This document shows, one piece after another, positions 18,056-27,233 of a stretch of 64,000 nucleotides of DNA (position 1 is the stretch's first letter; each line of letters opens with the position of its first letter). The notes below the pieces were generated by a model, which was not told the origin of the DNA, ran no database searches, and was given only the letters and a program-made list of their open reading frames with translations. The stretch comes from Myxococcales bacterium (GTDB lineage Bacteria > Myxococcota > UBA727 > GCA-2721815): positions 44,905 to 108,904 of the forward strand of contig PBLQ01000061.1 in assembly GCA_002721815.1 (NCBI GenBank), read 5' to 3'. The position numbers were made by a program, and so were the translations under genes.

Positions 18056-18745
18056 ATGCCCGTATTTCTAATCATCCTAACTGGTTTGTTTGTTTCCGTT
18101 CCCAGTTTTGCTTCGACGCCGACCTCTATGAATGCTTTAGAGCCATTAAAACTGTCGCACCCTCTACAGCTCGCCCAAGTGGACGGTGATGATGAAGAAA
18201 TCTCTGGCGATGACGATGAGACGGTGAACGACGAAACAGATGCTGCGACCGGCTCGGAAGATGCCGAGGCGTCTGAAGAGGAACTTTTAACGTCAAAGCA
18301 GAAACAAAGGATAAAAGGTTTTTGGGAAAAACATTTTGCCTTCAAAATGAATCAAAATCTGTCAAAAGAGGTCGATGACAAGCTTTGGGCCTTTTTTGTG
18401 GGCGGTGGTTGTTTTGGTTGTGTGGGAGGGCCCGTTTGGTTGCCCATGTTGGTTATCGATCAGCCTGAGCCCGATGATTATCTCGAAGAGGGCTTGATCA
18501 ACTGGGGGCTACACTTTTTGGTGCAACGGGTTCTCGATGCACCCATGATCATTTTGGGTTTGGCAAGCGGTGTTACGATTCCTAATCCGTTAACCTGTGT
18601 GGATGCCTGGTGGTGGATGCCTGTGAACGCCATCAACATTTGGGATGATGCACGCAAAAACGAGCGGGCCCGTGCACGCATGGAAGAGGACTGGGTCACC
18701 CGCATCGCTTCACAGACGCCACCAGCGTCACAAATGACCTATTGA
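18056..18745 (+). CDS. Exported protein of unknown function
   Basis: 229 residues. A signal peptide (PVFLIILTGLFVSVPSFAS) is followed by a very acidic stretch (GDDEEISGDDDETVND, residues about 42-58) and then a basic/aromatic segment. A Gly/Cys-rich hydrophobic region (GGGCFGCVGGPVWLPML) and a second one near residue 165 may be membrane-associated. AGAGG precedes the ATG. It is the third gene of a unit with the membrane protein and uracil-DNA glycosylase. It ends one base before the convergent M17-domain gene. No family recognised. Confidence 0.65.
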   Translation: MPVFLIILTGLFVSVPSFASTPTSMNALEPLKLSHPLQLAQVDGDDEEISGDDDETVNDETDAATGSEDAEASEEELLTSKQKQRIKGFWEKHFAFKMNQNLSKEVDDKLWAFFVGGGCFGCVGGPVWLPMLVIDQPEPDDYLEEGLINWGLHFLVQRVLDAPMIILGLASGVTIPNPLTCVDAWWWMPVNAINIWDDARKNERARARMEEDWVTRIASQTPPASQMTY

Positions 18746-18746
18746 G

Positions 18747-19250
18747 TTAGATTTGACCTTCGGGGGCGAAAATGCCCTCGAACCGACTTCCAAGTCTCTC
18801 TTTCAACATCGACTCGGCGGGCGTGATCAGTGCTTCGCAAGGTTCGGGCAGGGCGATGGCGACCTTATGCGCCCCAGCCATTTCAATGCTGCGCACCATT
18901 TGCTCGCAACGTTTCTGACATTCTATAACGCTGGCTTTGACAGGTCCCCAACCCATCAGAAAAATACGAATGGCAGGCAGTCTCCCTCGACCGGAAATTA
19001 ACAAGACTTCACCGGGTTCCCCATGAAAGCTTTGGTTGCGAAGCAAGTTAGAAATTTCACCACAAAGTCGCCAATCAATAAAGCCGGCTGCCCCTTTGAG
19101 GGGTCTCACATCTTGGTGGATACCGACCATCAGCGTATCCGCTTGTAATCTATCCAGTTGTGCAAGGGTCAAAGGCAGCAGGTGCGACGCAGCCAAGTTG
19201 GGCTTCGAAGATAATTTCGATTGGCTGATGGGACGAACACTGGAGGTCAT
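18747..19250 (-). CDS. Stand-alone leucyl-aminopeptidase (M17) N-terminal-like domain
   Basis: 167 residues. The segment DVRPLKGAAGFIDWRLCGEIS and the following strand-helix pattern match the macro-like N-terminal domain of M17 aminopeptidases. The C-terminal catalytic, metal-binding domain is absent, so it should not be a peptidase; regulation or protein binding is more likely. Its start overlaps the nusB stop by four bases (ATGA), making it the last gene of the riboflavin/nusB operon. The end lies one base from the convergent exported-protein gene. Confidence 0.7.
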   Translation of the reverse strand: MTSSVRPISQSKLSSKPNLAASHLLPLTLAQLDRLQADTLMVGIHQDVRPLKGAAGFIDWRLCGEISNLLRNQSFHGEPGEVLLISGRGRLPAIRIFLMGWGPVKASVIECQKRCEQMVRSIEMAGAHKVAIALPEPCEALITPAESMLKERLGSRFEGIFAPEGQI

Positions 19251-19738
19251 TTGGACGCAGATCTTTCCGCACTGGCCACGCTGTCTAAGACGCCGTTGAT
19301 GAACTTCGGACTTGCATCGCTTCCAAATCTTTTTGCGATTTCGATGCCTTCGTCAATGACCACACGATGGGGTGTGTTTTGAAAAAGTAATTCAAAAGCG
19401 CACAACCGCAAAATATTTCGATCCACGTGGGGCATACGAGCAATCTTCCACTTGGGCGAATTTTGCGAAATGGTTTGGTCTATATGTTGGATATTGGTGC
19501 AAACCCCTTGGACCAAATTTTTGGCGTGCTCATGAATGTCTGGCGAAGCGGTGAAATGTTCAAAGAAACTTCCAATGACTTCGTCCAGTTGTGCCTCCGA
19601 GAAATTTTGAATGGGCCGAACATGCACGTTTTCTAAGGCGCTCGGGTCGGCTGGGGTCTCGAGGTTCAATCTCCCACCCAACTCCACTTGATATAGAATT
19701 TGAAGCGCGCATTCTCGCCCTTTGCGTTTTTTTCCCAT
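19247..19738 (-). CDS. nusB: Transcription antitermination factor NusB
   Basis: 163 residues with the NusB fold: GRECALQILYQVE at the N-terminus, RMPHVDRNILRLCAFELLF and VVIDEGIEIAKRFGSDASPKFINGVLD toward the C-terminus. With NusE it forms the boxA-binding antitermination complex on rRNA operons. It follows ribH by 19 bases; the ribH-nusB order is common in bacteria. It overlaps the M17-domain gene by ATGA. Confidence 0.95.
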   Translation of the reverse strand: MGKKRKGRECALQILYQVELGGRLNLETPADPSALENVHVRPIQNFSEAQLDEVIGSFFEHFTASPDIHEHAKNLVQGVCTNIQHIDQTISQNSPKWKIARMPHVDRNILRLCAFELLFQNTPHRVVIDEGIEIAKRFGSDASPKFINGVLDSVASAERSASK

Positions 19739-19757
19739 ACGGCGGTGATCCTAAATC

Positions 19758-20231
19758 TTAAGCGAGTTGGCGAAGAAGGTTAACTTGTTCCACTGCAGCC
19801 ACCGCAGCTTCCCAGCCTTTGTTACCCATTTTGGTACCAGAGCGTTCAATGGCCTGTTCCAAATTATTGGTGGTCAAAATACCCATGGTCACTGGGACAC
19901 CGCTTTGTAAACTTACGGTGGAGATACCTTTGATCATTTCACCGGCCACGTAATCAAAGTGAGGGGTACCCCCGCGAATCACCGCGCCAACGCAAATAAT
20001 GGCGTCGTAATTTCCACTCTGTGCCGCTTTTTGGGTAGCCAAAGGCATTTCCCAGCCACCAGGTACCCATATCAAGGTTTGATCGTTTTCATCGGCACCG
20101 TGTCGCTTCAATGCATCCAATGCACCTCCGGCCAGTTTTTCGACAAAGAGATGATTGAAACGGCTTGCGACAACAGCTGTCTTCAGCCCCGCTGCATTTA
20201 AGTGACCTTCAATGGTTTTAATATTGCTCAT
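19758..20231 (-). CDS. ribH: 6,7-dimethyl-8-ribityllumazine synthase
   Basis: Condenses 5-amino-6-ribitylaminouracil with 3,4-dihydroxy-2-butanone 4-phosphate. 157 residues. Key motifs: ASRFNHL (substrate loop), [27 protein letters not shown] with the catalytic His, and GILTTNN. Full length; no signal peptide. It lies 15 bases after the ribBA gene in the same operon. Confidence 0.96.
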   Translation of the reverse strand: MSNIKTIEGHLNAAGLKTAVVASRFNHLFVEKLAGGALDALKRHGADENDQTLIWVPGGWEMPLATQKAAQSGNYDAIICVGAVIRGGTPHFDYVAGEMIKGISTVSLQSGVPVTMGILTTNNLEQAIERSGTKMGNKGWEAAVAAVEQVNLLRQLA

Positions 20232-20246
20232 GATTGTCCTCGTAAA

Positions 20247-21467
20247 TTAAACGCCGTCGATCGGCACTTTTTCTGTAATGGTTAAACCAAAACCCTTGGC
20301 CGCAGACAGCCGAATGGGGTTGTTGGTGAGTAATCGAATATTCTTTAAGCCCAAGCTTCGTAAAATCTGAGCCCCCGTACCATAGTGGCGGATGACTTTT
20401 GATTCTCCTTTAGGGGCCCGGTTTTTTGCAGGCAAATTTCCGGATGCGCTAATTTCTTTTTCCAGTTCGGTGAGGGCCTCTACAAAGTTGATGGGCTCTG
20501 GTGGTTTGGGCAAATATAAAATCACACCACAGTCGGCTTGGGCCACCGCTTTGAGCGCTCCTTTGAGCATCAGTCCACCGCGATCTAAAATTCCACCGAA
20601 TACATCCGTGAGCGGGTCTCCTGAATGAACTCGTACCAGTGGTGCGGCTGCATTTTTTAGATCCTCATCGCTGCCCTTCACCAATGCCAAAGCTTCGCGT
20701 CCATCAATTTGAGATCGAAAGGCGATGGCCCGCATGTCTCCATATTCGGTGGGGACGATGACCTCTTTGTATCGCTCCACCAAGCTCTCGGTGGTCAATC
20801 GATAGGCGATAATATCTGCCACGGACAAAATTGTGAGCTCATGTGTTTTTGCGAACGTCACCAGATCGGGCAGTCTCGCCATGGAGCCATCGTCTTTGAG
20901 CACTTCGCAAATGACTGCGGATGCGTTGAGTTTGGCCAGTCGTGCCAGGTCAACAGATCCTTCGGTTTGACCTGTTCGCACCAAAACCCCGCCTTCTTGA
21001 GCTCTCAGTGGGAAGATGTGGCCGGGACGTACGAGATCTTCAGGTTTGCTCTTTGAGTCGATGGCCACCTCCACGGTACGAGAGCGATCGGCCGCTGAGA
21101 TGCCCGTGGTCACACCGGTACGGGCCTCAATGGAGATGGTGAAAGCCGTTTGAAAACCAGACGAGTTTTTTTCTACCATCATGGGAAGGTCTAACTGTTC
21201 AAGCTGCGCCCCGGTCATGGCCAAGCAAATGAGTCCTCGGCCTTCTTTGGCCATGAAGTTGATGGCTTCGGGGGAAATCTTCTCTGCGGCGATGCAAAGG
21301 TCTCCTTCGTTTTCTCTGTCCTCGTCATCCACCAAAATGACGAATTGTCCCTTTTGGTATGCTTCGATGGCACGCGTCACACGTTCTTGAGGCGTGTCGC
21401 CGAAAGCCAATAGTAAATTATCGTCAGATCTCAATGGGTCCGCTTCTTTTACGACAGATAAATTCAT
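20247..21467 (-). CDS. ribBA: DHBP synthase with degenerate GTP cyclohydrolase II domain (RibBX-type)
   Basis: 406 residues from the ATG at 21467, with AGGAG 6 bases upstream. The N-terminal DHBP-synthase half is well kept: [11 protein letters not shown] near residue 48, GRGLIC, and [23 protein letters not shown], where a Gln replaces the His usual in the RxGHTE motif. The C-terminal half resembles GTP cyclohydrolase II (RVHS, LLTNNP) but lacks the zinc Cys: the expected C-x10-C-x-C stretch reads [18 protein letters not shown], and the RQEGRNIGL loop is replaced. It should therefore make DHBP but not open GTP; a separate RibA would be needed. Such RibBX proteins are known. No frameshift. Confidence 0.9.
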   Translation of the reverse strand: MNLSVVKEADPLRSDDNLLLAFGDTPQERVTRAIEAYQKGQFVILVDDEDRENEGDLCIAAEKISPEAINFMAKEGRGLICLAMTGAQLEQLDLPMMVEKNSSGFQTAFTISIEARTGVTTGISAADRSRTVEVAIDSKSKPEDLVRPGHIFPLRAQEGGVLVRTGQTEGSVDLARLAKLNASAVICEVLKDDGSMARLPDLVTFAKTHELTILSVADIIAYRLTTESLVERYKEVIVPTEYGDMRAIAFRSQIDGREALALVKGSDEDLKNAAAPLVRVHSGDPLTDVFGGILDRGGLMLKGALKAVAQADCGVILYLPKPPEPINFVEALTELEKEISASGNLPAKNRAPKGESKVIRHYGTGAQILRSLGLKNIRLLTNNPIRLSAAKGFGLTITEKVPIDGV

Positions 21468-21475
21468 GACAACTC

Positions 21476-22138
21476 CTATGGTTTTTGTTGCCCAAAAGCC
21501 GCCAGAGACGACCAAGTTATATTAGAAGATTCTTGCGATTCTTGTGCCCCCAGGGTGAGCCTTTCGACGTACTTCCCGATGAGGTCTGCTTCGAGATTGA
21601 CTTTTTCGCCCATGTTTATTTCGTGCAGCCGGGTTTTTTCAAGGGTGTGTGGAATGAGCCAAACTTCAAAACCGTCATCGTGAAGCGTGTTGATGGTTAA
21701 ACTCACACCATCAATGGCGATAGAACCTTTATGGATACAATATTTGAGTACCTGATGGGGGGCGGCAAAACGCAGCTTCAAGGTTTCGCCCACCCATGTC
21801 TGCTCTTGTAACGTTCCCACACCATCGACGTGACCTTGGACCATGTGGCCTCCGAGTCGACTCCCCACTTGCAGCGCCCGCTCCATATGGACTTGGGACC
21901 CTTCTTCCACCTGCGACAGAGAGCTCACCTGAAGGGTTTCTGGGCCAAGATCGAAACCATAACCATCCTGGGATTCATTTTGCGGAACCACGGTTAAACA
22001 AACTCCATTAATGGCAATGGAATCGCCGATGGCCACATCATTCCACTGGGCAGCGGGCTGGATCAGAAAACGCGTTGCCTCACCCATCGGGGTAATCTTG
22101 CTCACGGTTCCTAAAGTTTCGATTAATCCGGTAAACAT
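21476..22138 (-). CDS. ribE: Riboflavin synthase (alpha chain)
   Basis: Dismutates two lumazine molecules to riboflavin. 220 residues made of two similar barrels: the first from FTGLIETLG with NGVCLTV and GGHMVQGHVDGVG, the second with DGVSLTI and LIPHTLEKTRL. The C-terminal 20 residues are an extra Ser/Gln-rich tail. First gene of ribE-ribBA-ribH-nusB-M17 domain. No Shine-Dalgarno is seen before the ATG, and no FMN riboswitch is visible in the leader. Confidence 0.94.
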   Translation of the reverse strand: MFTGLIETLGTVSKITPMGEATRFLIQPAAQWNDVAIGDSIAINGVCLTVVPQNESQDGYGFDLGPETLQVSSLSQVEEGSQVHMERALQVGSRLGGHMVQGHVDGVGTLQEQTWVGETLKLRFAAPHQVLKYCIHKGSIAIDGVSLTINTLHDDGFEVWLIPHTLEKTRLHEINMGEKVNLEADLIGKYVERLTLGAQESQESSNITWSSLAAFGQQKP

Positions 22139-22498
22139 GAGGAGAGGCTAACAGCTGAAAAAAATGGCAAAAGGGGGCAAGGGCGCAAATCTGTGGAAAA
22201 CAGCAGACCCGTGAGGATAAAAAAGCTCTAAAAAACAGGGCCTTAGGGCGTTGAGTGTCTTTGGGGCAAAATGGGGGCCAAATTCTCGAAAATGGATGCG
22301 CCAGGAAGTGGTTTCTGAGCCTCGCAGATGAACCAAGCAGCCTTGATGGAGGCGTTCCGTTTTGGGCTTTCGATTCCACTTTGGGTCCAAGAGCGAATGC
22401 CATTTTTTCGGTAAGCCTAGCGGTGGGTATTTTAGTGGATACAGAACCCTGAATACGGTTTGGAATGAAACCTGCACAGGTCGTGGTGGAGGTGGAAA
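22139..22498. other. 360-base intergenic region between ribE and comM
   Basis: The divergent control region for the riboflavin operon and comM. I find no FMN riboswitch core, no tRNA and no ORF with a credible ribosome binding site on either strand. GGAGG lies just before comM. A short hairpin (CTGT/ACAG near 22190-22205) is the only local structure noted. The region is large enough for two promoters or a small RNA. Confidence 0.4.
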
Positions 22499-24025
22499 AT
22501 GTTTTGTCGTGTTTTAAGTGCAACATTATTAGGCGTTGAAGCAATGCCCATTCAGGTAGAAGTTGATGTGGCCGGCGGGTTGCCGGTGTTTGTCACGGTG
22601 GGGCTGGCCGAAGGGGCGGTCAAAGAAGCAAAGGTTCGGGTGCAGGCAGCCATACAAAACAGCGGTCATTTGTTTCCAGCGGGCCGGGTCACCGTGAATT
22701 TAGCGCCGGCCAACCTAAAAAAGATGGGGTCCGCATTTGATTTTCCCATCGCTTTGGGCGTCTTGGGTGCACAGGGCATCATCGCCACTGAACGCTTAGA
22801 AAAGGTGATGGTGTTTGGCGAGTTGTCCTTGTCAGGTGCGATTCAGCCTGTTCATGGTGTTTTAGCTGCAGCGCTCGCCGCCAAACGTTCAGGTTGCGAA
22901 ACTTTGCTGGTTGCCAGCGGAAATGCAGCTGAAGCCTCTTTGGTACGTGATTTAAAAGTGCGCCAAGTCAAACATTTCAATGATGCAGTTTATTTTTTGA
23001 AAACGGGTGATGAGAGTTTTGCAACATTGGTCAAAGGCGCCCGACCGCAATTACAGCATTTCGATAAGGACTTCGCAGATGTTCGTGGCCAGTCTTTGAG
23101 CAAACGCGCGTTAGAGATTGCAGCTGCAGGTGGTCATAATGTTTTAATGATTGGGGGCCCCGGTACTGGAAAAACCATGATGGCCTCGAGACTGTCTTCC
23201 ATTATGCCACCACTGACCGAAGAAGAGGCGTTGGAGGTGACCAAAATACATTCCGTAGCTGGACTTAACTTAGGAAAAGGGCTCATGTCACAGCGCCCTT
23301 TTCGTGCACCGCATCACTCAATTTCACGGGCGGGTTTGGTCGGTGGCGGCAGTGGCATTCCACGTCCTGGGGAATTAAGTTTGTCGCACCGTGGTGTTTT
23401 GTTTCTTGATGAGCTTCCTGAGTTTTCAAGGTCTATCTTGGAGAATCTTCGTCAACCGATGGAAAGTGGCGAGGTGATTTTGAGTCGGGTCATGGCCACG
23501 TTGGTTTATCCGGCGGACGCGTTAGTGGTGGCCGCAATGAACCCATGTCCCTGTGGTTATTTCGGCCAAACCCGTCAAAGCTGCCGGTGCATGGCGAATG
23601 AGGTCAGTCGATATCGCAACCGTTTAAGTGGACCTCTTTTGGATCGTATGGACATTCAGATTGAGGTGCCCCCCGTACCGTTGGAGTTATTGCAGGAAAA
23701 GAAGCGTGAAGAGTCTTCTACCCAAATTCGGCAGCGGGTCATCACTGCTCGCCAAGTACAAAGAGAGCGGTTTCAGTCACACGCCTTGAATGGGCAAATG
23801 TCTCGCAAGGAACTTGAACAATGGGCGTGGCCCGATGAGGCAACGCGATCTTGGCTTAGCCGGGCGGGTGAGCGTTTGGGATTGAGCGCGCGTTCCCATG
23901 ACCGCATTTTGCGGGTCGCCAGAACCATTGCTGACCTAGCGGGGGAGGTGCAGGTGCATAAATGTCACGTCCAGGAAGCCATACAGTACCGGAATTTGGA
24001 GAAAAACAGGCCCGTAGCGGCTTAA
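22499..24025 (+). CDS. comM: ComM/YifB-family Mg-chelatase-like AAA ATPase
   Basis: 508 residues. The N-terminal Lon-like fold (LGVEAMPIQVEVDVAGGLP, VNLAPANLKK-GSAFD) is followed by the AAA domain with Walker A GGPGTGKTMM near residue 218, PFRAPHHSIS, Walker B LFLDELPEF, and the Cys pair NPCPCGYFG. The C-terminal helical domain includes RSHDRILRVARTIADL. ComM is a hexameric helicase that drives branch migration during natural transformation. GGAGG precedes the ATG by 6 bases. The kinase gene follows after 90 bases. Confidence 0.93.
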   Translation: MFCRVLSATLLGVEAMPIQVEVDVAGGLPVFVTVGLAEGAVKEAKVRVQAAIQNSGHLFPAGRVTVNLAPANLKKMGSAFDFPIALGVLGAQGIIATERLEKVMVFGELSLSGAIQPVHGVLAAALAAKRSGCETLLVASGNAAEASLVRDLKVRQVKHFNDAVYFLKTGDESFATLVKGARPQLQHFDKDFADVRGQSLSKRALEIAAAGGHNVLMIGGPGTGKTMMASRLSSIMPPLTEEEALEVTKIHSVAGLNLGKGLMSQRPFRAPHHSISRAGLVGGGSGIPRPGELSLSHRGVLFLDELPEFSRSILENLRQPMESGEVILSRVMATLVYPADALVVAAMNPCPCGYFGQTRQSCRCMANEVSRYRNRLSGPLLDRMDIQIEVPPVPLELLQEKKREESSTQIRQRVITARQVQRERFQSHALNGQMSRKELEQWAWPDEATRSWLSRAGERLGLSARSHDRILRVARTIADLAGEVQVHKCHVQEAIQYRNLEKNRPVAA

Positions 24026-24115
24026 ATCCTTTTTCGTAAAGTCTTTTTGACCTTTGGGGCTCGTTGGGCATAGACTTAGCCGGTCTCTCGCTTTTGACTA
24101 AGGGCCTGTTTTCTA

Positions 24116-27061
24116 ATGGATTTCAATCCGGTTCGATTCGGAAAATACCTCCTTTTGGAGCGCATCAATATTGGTGGGATGGCCGAGGTTTTTCGAGCAA
24201 AAACTTTCGGGGTGGAGGGGTTTGAGCGGATTGTCGCCATCAAACGAATCCTACCCAACTTGGTTGAAGACGAAGAATTCGTCACCATGTTCATTGATGA
24301 GGCTCGGATTGCGGTACAGTTGAACCACCCCAATATCGCCCAGATTTATGAACTGGGAAAACATGGTGACCACTATTACATTGCCATGGAGTTCTTGGCC
24401 TCGCGCGATTTACGAATGATGCTCGACCGGTTCAAAGAAAATGGCCGCATTATGCCTATTTCTCAGGCGGCCTACATTGCAACCAAAATTTGCGAGGCGT
24501 TGGACTACGCACACCGAAAAAAGGACCCCGGTGGGACGCCCATGAACATCATTCACCGTGATGTGTCTCCACAAAATATTTTGATTTCTTTTGATGGCGA
24601 AGTCAAAATGATCGACTTTGGTATTGCCAAAGCGGCCAATCGCGCCAGCAAAACCCAGGTGGGCGTCTTGAAAGGCAAATTTGCTTACATGTCTCCGGAG
24701 CAGGTGCGTGGACTACCCATTGATCGTCGCTCAGATGTCTTTGCCGTGGGTATCGTCCTGTATGAAATGCTCACGGGAGAACGTTTGTTCATTGCAGAAA
24801 GCGATTTCTCTACTTTGCAACGGGTTCGCGACGCGGTGGTGGAAACGCCCACTTCTTTTAATCGAAACATCCCGGGAGAACTCGAGCAAATCGTTTTGAA
24901 GGCACTGGCGCGCGACGTCGAGGATCGATATCAGTGGGCCAGTGAATTAGCTGAAGCTTTACAACCATTCTTAATTCAAGGCCGGACCATTTATGGCCCC
25001 AAGAAAATGGCGGAAACCATACGTGAGGACTATGCGCCCGAGGTGGCAGCAGAGCACGCCAAAATGGAGCACTTTCGAACGGTAGGGGGGGAAGGTGATC
25101 AGTTTGGTGGGGCCAGCGAAGAGACTGAACCTCAGGACAGTGAATCTTATGGTTTGCCCGATGTTACCACGTCCAGTGATGAGACGGGCGAGAACGATTT
25201 TTCAGAGGACTCAGAAGGCGAAACCATTATTTTCGAAGCTTCACGGGCGGGTTCAATTTTAGAACAATCCCTTGGGCTGGGAGAAAAAGAGCCAGACGAG
25301 TTACATGCGCAGACCCAGGATGCCGGCATTACGGCCGAGTCAGATGCCGAAGGGTTTCATGGCAGTGAAGATGCAGACGCCACTATCGTTCAGATGACCT
25401 CGCCGTTTTTTCGCAAGCAAGATCCCAATACGCACCAAGCGCAAGGGGCTGCCACAGATGTCTCTGACGACGAAAAAAATGAGAGCGATGCGGACCAAAA
25501 CCATGATATTACTGGTGTTGATGACGCGGCGAGAGGGACGTTGCCGTCCAATGAATCAGACATGGCGACGATGGCAATCCCCATTGAAGAATTGCGCAAG
25601 GGAGATGCCCGTTTTCAAGAATTTAGTAAGGACGACCCGAACAAACTGTCGACGAGTGGCGATAATCCCAGTCTGACCTTGCCCGAGAACTCCGACGCCA
25701 ATGACCTGGTGGGCTCCAATGAGTCCACCGCCGCAGCGCAGGAGCCATTGCAAGATGAAGAGGGAGAGGGAGAAACGGGCGGCTTCTCTTACACCGCAGA
25801 TACTGTGGGCCTCGCCCCGGAAGATGCCGAGGCCTATCTGCCGCAGGGGCAGGCTGAGATTGATACGCGAGATTTCACCAAAAATTTAGTGGCACCGGGG
25901 GGCACGCAAACTTCCCCCGTACGCCCCGCGACCAACACTTGGCAAGGCGGGGTTTCAGCCAATGCCATTACGGCAAGCCAATCGGTGGCCCCAGAAGATA
26001 AACCAGACCTTGGCCAGAGCATCGGTTCTCAAGGGGGATCTTTCTCTGAATTTTATGGAAGTCGTAAATCCGCCAATCCGGTCATTGCCTTACTCGCATC
26101 TTGGATTCGAGTGGTGCCAAAGCCCTTCAGGGCCCCGGTGTTCATGGCCATCGGTGCTGTTTTTGCCTTATTGTTGGTTTTGATGGCGGTGGCCACGCAG
26201 CGTGTTTTCAACACGCCCATGGGACAAATCGAGTTGCAAAAAGTCGGCGAACTTCCATTGCCATCCGGCATTCAAATCTTTCTTGATGGAACTTTGGTGG
26301 GCGACAAATTGCCTTTGAGACTCTCAGAGGTTTCACCAGGGAAACATTTGGTGAAGGCCGAAGCACCCCCTCCTTGCGAAAACGCGGAGTTTGAAGTGAC
26401 GGTCTTAGAAAATCAGGCGGCATTTATTCCCATCCCCATCTATTGTGGCAATAAGAGCGATGAGGACGAAGCGAAAGCGCCTTCATTTGCCAAATGGGAA
26501 GTGAATATCCGCGCGGTCGATCATCGGGGACGTGCCGTCAAAAATGCGCGGGTTTATATCGGTGGAAAAAAAGCAGGCGTGACACCCTTTTCAAGCTTGC
26601 TACCTCGAGAAACCGCTTCTGTTGACATTCGGCTGGAAGCTTCGGGTTACAATACAAAAAAACTAACAGCCGCTCACAATGGCATCGAAAAACCGCCTTC
26701 AATTGTGGTTGATTTAGGTGTGAAAAAAGAAACGGCGGCCAAATCTGCAGCGCTTGCCCCCAAAAAAAGCAGCCCGAATAAAGTAAAAAAAATGGCCACC
26801 TTAGAATTATTGGTTCGGCCTGATGCCACGGTTTTTGTTGATGGAAAAAGCACCGGCCGCACCACGCCGCTCACGGGGAGTCGTGCGCTTAATCTTTCTG
26901 TAGGGACGCACGTGATAGAGTTTTTGGTGAAGCGGACCTCCAAAAAGTACAAATATAAAGTGAAAATCCTTGAAGCCAGTCCCGAAAACAAGATCGTGAT
27001 TCCGAAGTTGGGCAAAAAGAAAATCAAGCAATATGGCAAACTTGAAGTATCGCCCCTTTAG
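24116..27061 (+). CDS. Transmembrane Ser/Thr protein kinase with PEGA-like extracytoplasmic region
   Basis: 981 residues. The cytoplasmic kinase domain (about 8-290) is complete: Gly loop INIGGMAEVF, catalytic Lys43, HRDVSPQN at 147-154, and DFG at 167-169. A very long acidic, Ser/Thr-rich, probably disordered linker runs from about 300 to 665. A single membrane helix lies near 672-694. Outside are two or three PEGA-like segments (IQIFLDGTLVGDKLPL, ARVYIGGKKAGVTPF, ATVFVDGKSTGRTTPL). The layout suggests an envelope or peptidoglycan sensor signalling inward. The start has only a distant AAGGG. It is 90 bases after comM. Confidence 0.92.
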   Translation: MDFNPVRFGKYLLLERINIGGMAEVFRAKTFGVEGFERIVAIKRILPNLVEDEEFVTMFIDEARIAVQLNHPNIAQIYELGKHGDHYYIAMEFLASRDLRMMLDRFKENGRIMPISQAAYIATKICEALDYAHRKKDPGGTPMNIIHRDVSPQNILISFDGEVKMIDFGIAKAANRASKTQVGVLKGKFAYMSPEQVRGLPIDRRSDVFAVGIVLYEMLTGERLFIAESDFSTLQRVRDAVVETPTSFNRNIPGELEQIVLKALARDVEDRYQWASELAEALQPFLIQGRTIYGPKKMAETIREDYAPEVAAEHAKMEHFRTVGGEGDQFGGASEETEPQDSESYGLPDVTTSSDETGENDFSEDSEGETIIFEASRAGSILEQSLGLGEKEPDELHAQTQDAGITAESDAEGFHGSEDADATIVQMTSPFFRKQDPNTHQAQGAATDVSDDEKNESDADQNHDITGVDDAARGTLPSNESDMATMAIPIEELRKGDARFQEFSKDDPNKLSTSGDNPSLTLPENSDANDLVGSNESTAAAQEPLQDEEGEGETGGFSYTADTVGLAPEDAEAYLPQGQAEIDTRDFTKNLVAPGGTQTSPVRPATNTWQGGVSANAITASQSVAPEDKPDLGQSIGSQGGSFSEFYGSRKSANPVIALLASWIRVVPKPFRAPVFMAIGAVFALLLVLMAVATQRVFNTPMGQIELQKVGELPLPSGIQIFLDGTLVGDKLPLRLSEVSPGKHLVKAEAPPPCENAEFEVTVLENQAAFIPIPIYCGNKSDEDEAKAPSFAKWEVNIRAVDHRGRAVKNARVYIGGKKAGVTPFSSLLPRETASVDIRLEASGYNTKKLTAAHNGIEKPPSIVVDLGVKKETAAKSAALAPKKSSPNKVKKMATLELLVRPDATVFVDGKSTGRTTPLTGSRALNLSVGTHVIEFLVKRTSKKYKYKVKILEASPENKIVIPKLGKKKIKQYGKLEVSPL

Positions 27062-27149
27062 TTTAATATTCAGTTAAATAAGTGCATGCTTTCCCGTTGC
27101 TTTTCACGGGAATTTCGTTAAGCTGCCCCCGTGAAAATTTGTGGGATCC

Positions 27150-27189
27150 AAAGGCCCTGAACCACTCTTATTTGGGCCTTTATTGATTT
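27150..27189 (+). terminator. Possible terminator between the kinase gene and citrate synthase
   Basis: AAAGGCCC (27150-27157) pairs with GGGCCTTT (27174-27181), followed by the T-rich ATTGATTT. The 16-base loop and imperfect T-tract leave open an attenuator role upstream of the citrate synthase gene. Confidence 0.4.
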
Positions 27190-27207
27190 CGTAAGCAATT
27201 ATTTGAA

Positions 27208-27222
27208 CCTGGAAGTTCCAGG
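27208..27222 (+). promoter_or_regulatory. Palindrome directly upstream of the citrate synthase ribosome binding site
   Basis: CCTGGAA-G-TTCCAGG is a perfect 7-base inverted repeat adjoining the AAGGATGAG ribosome binding site. It could be an operator, or a small hairpin affecting translation start. Confidence 0.4.
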
Positions 27223-27233
27223 AAGGATGAGCA

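Noticed and set aside
20247..21467. A frameshift explaining the odd cyclohydrolase half
   Set aside because: Similarity to GCH II continues on both sides in a single frame, so the residues are substituted rather than shifted.
22139..22498. FMN riboswitch upstream of the riboflavin operon
   Set aside because: The conserved RFN core sequences could not be found on either strand.
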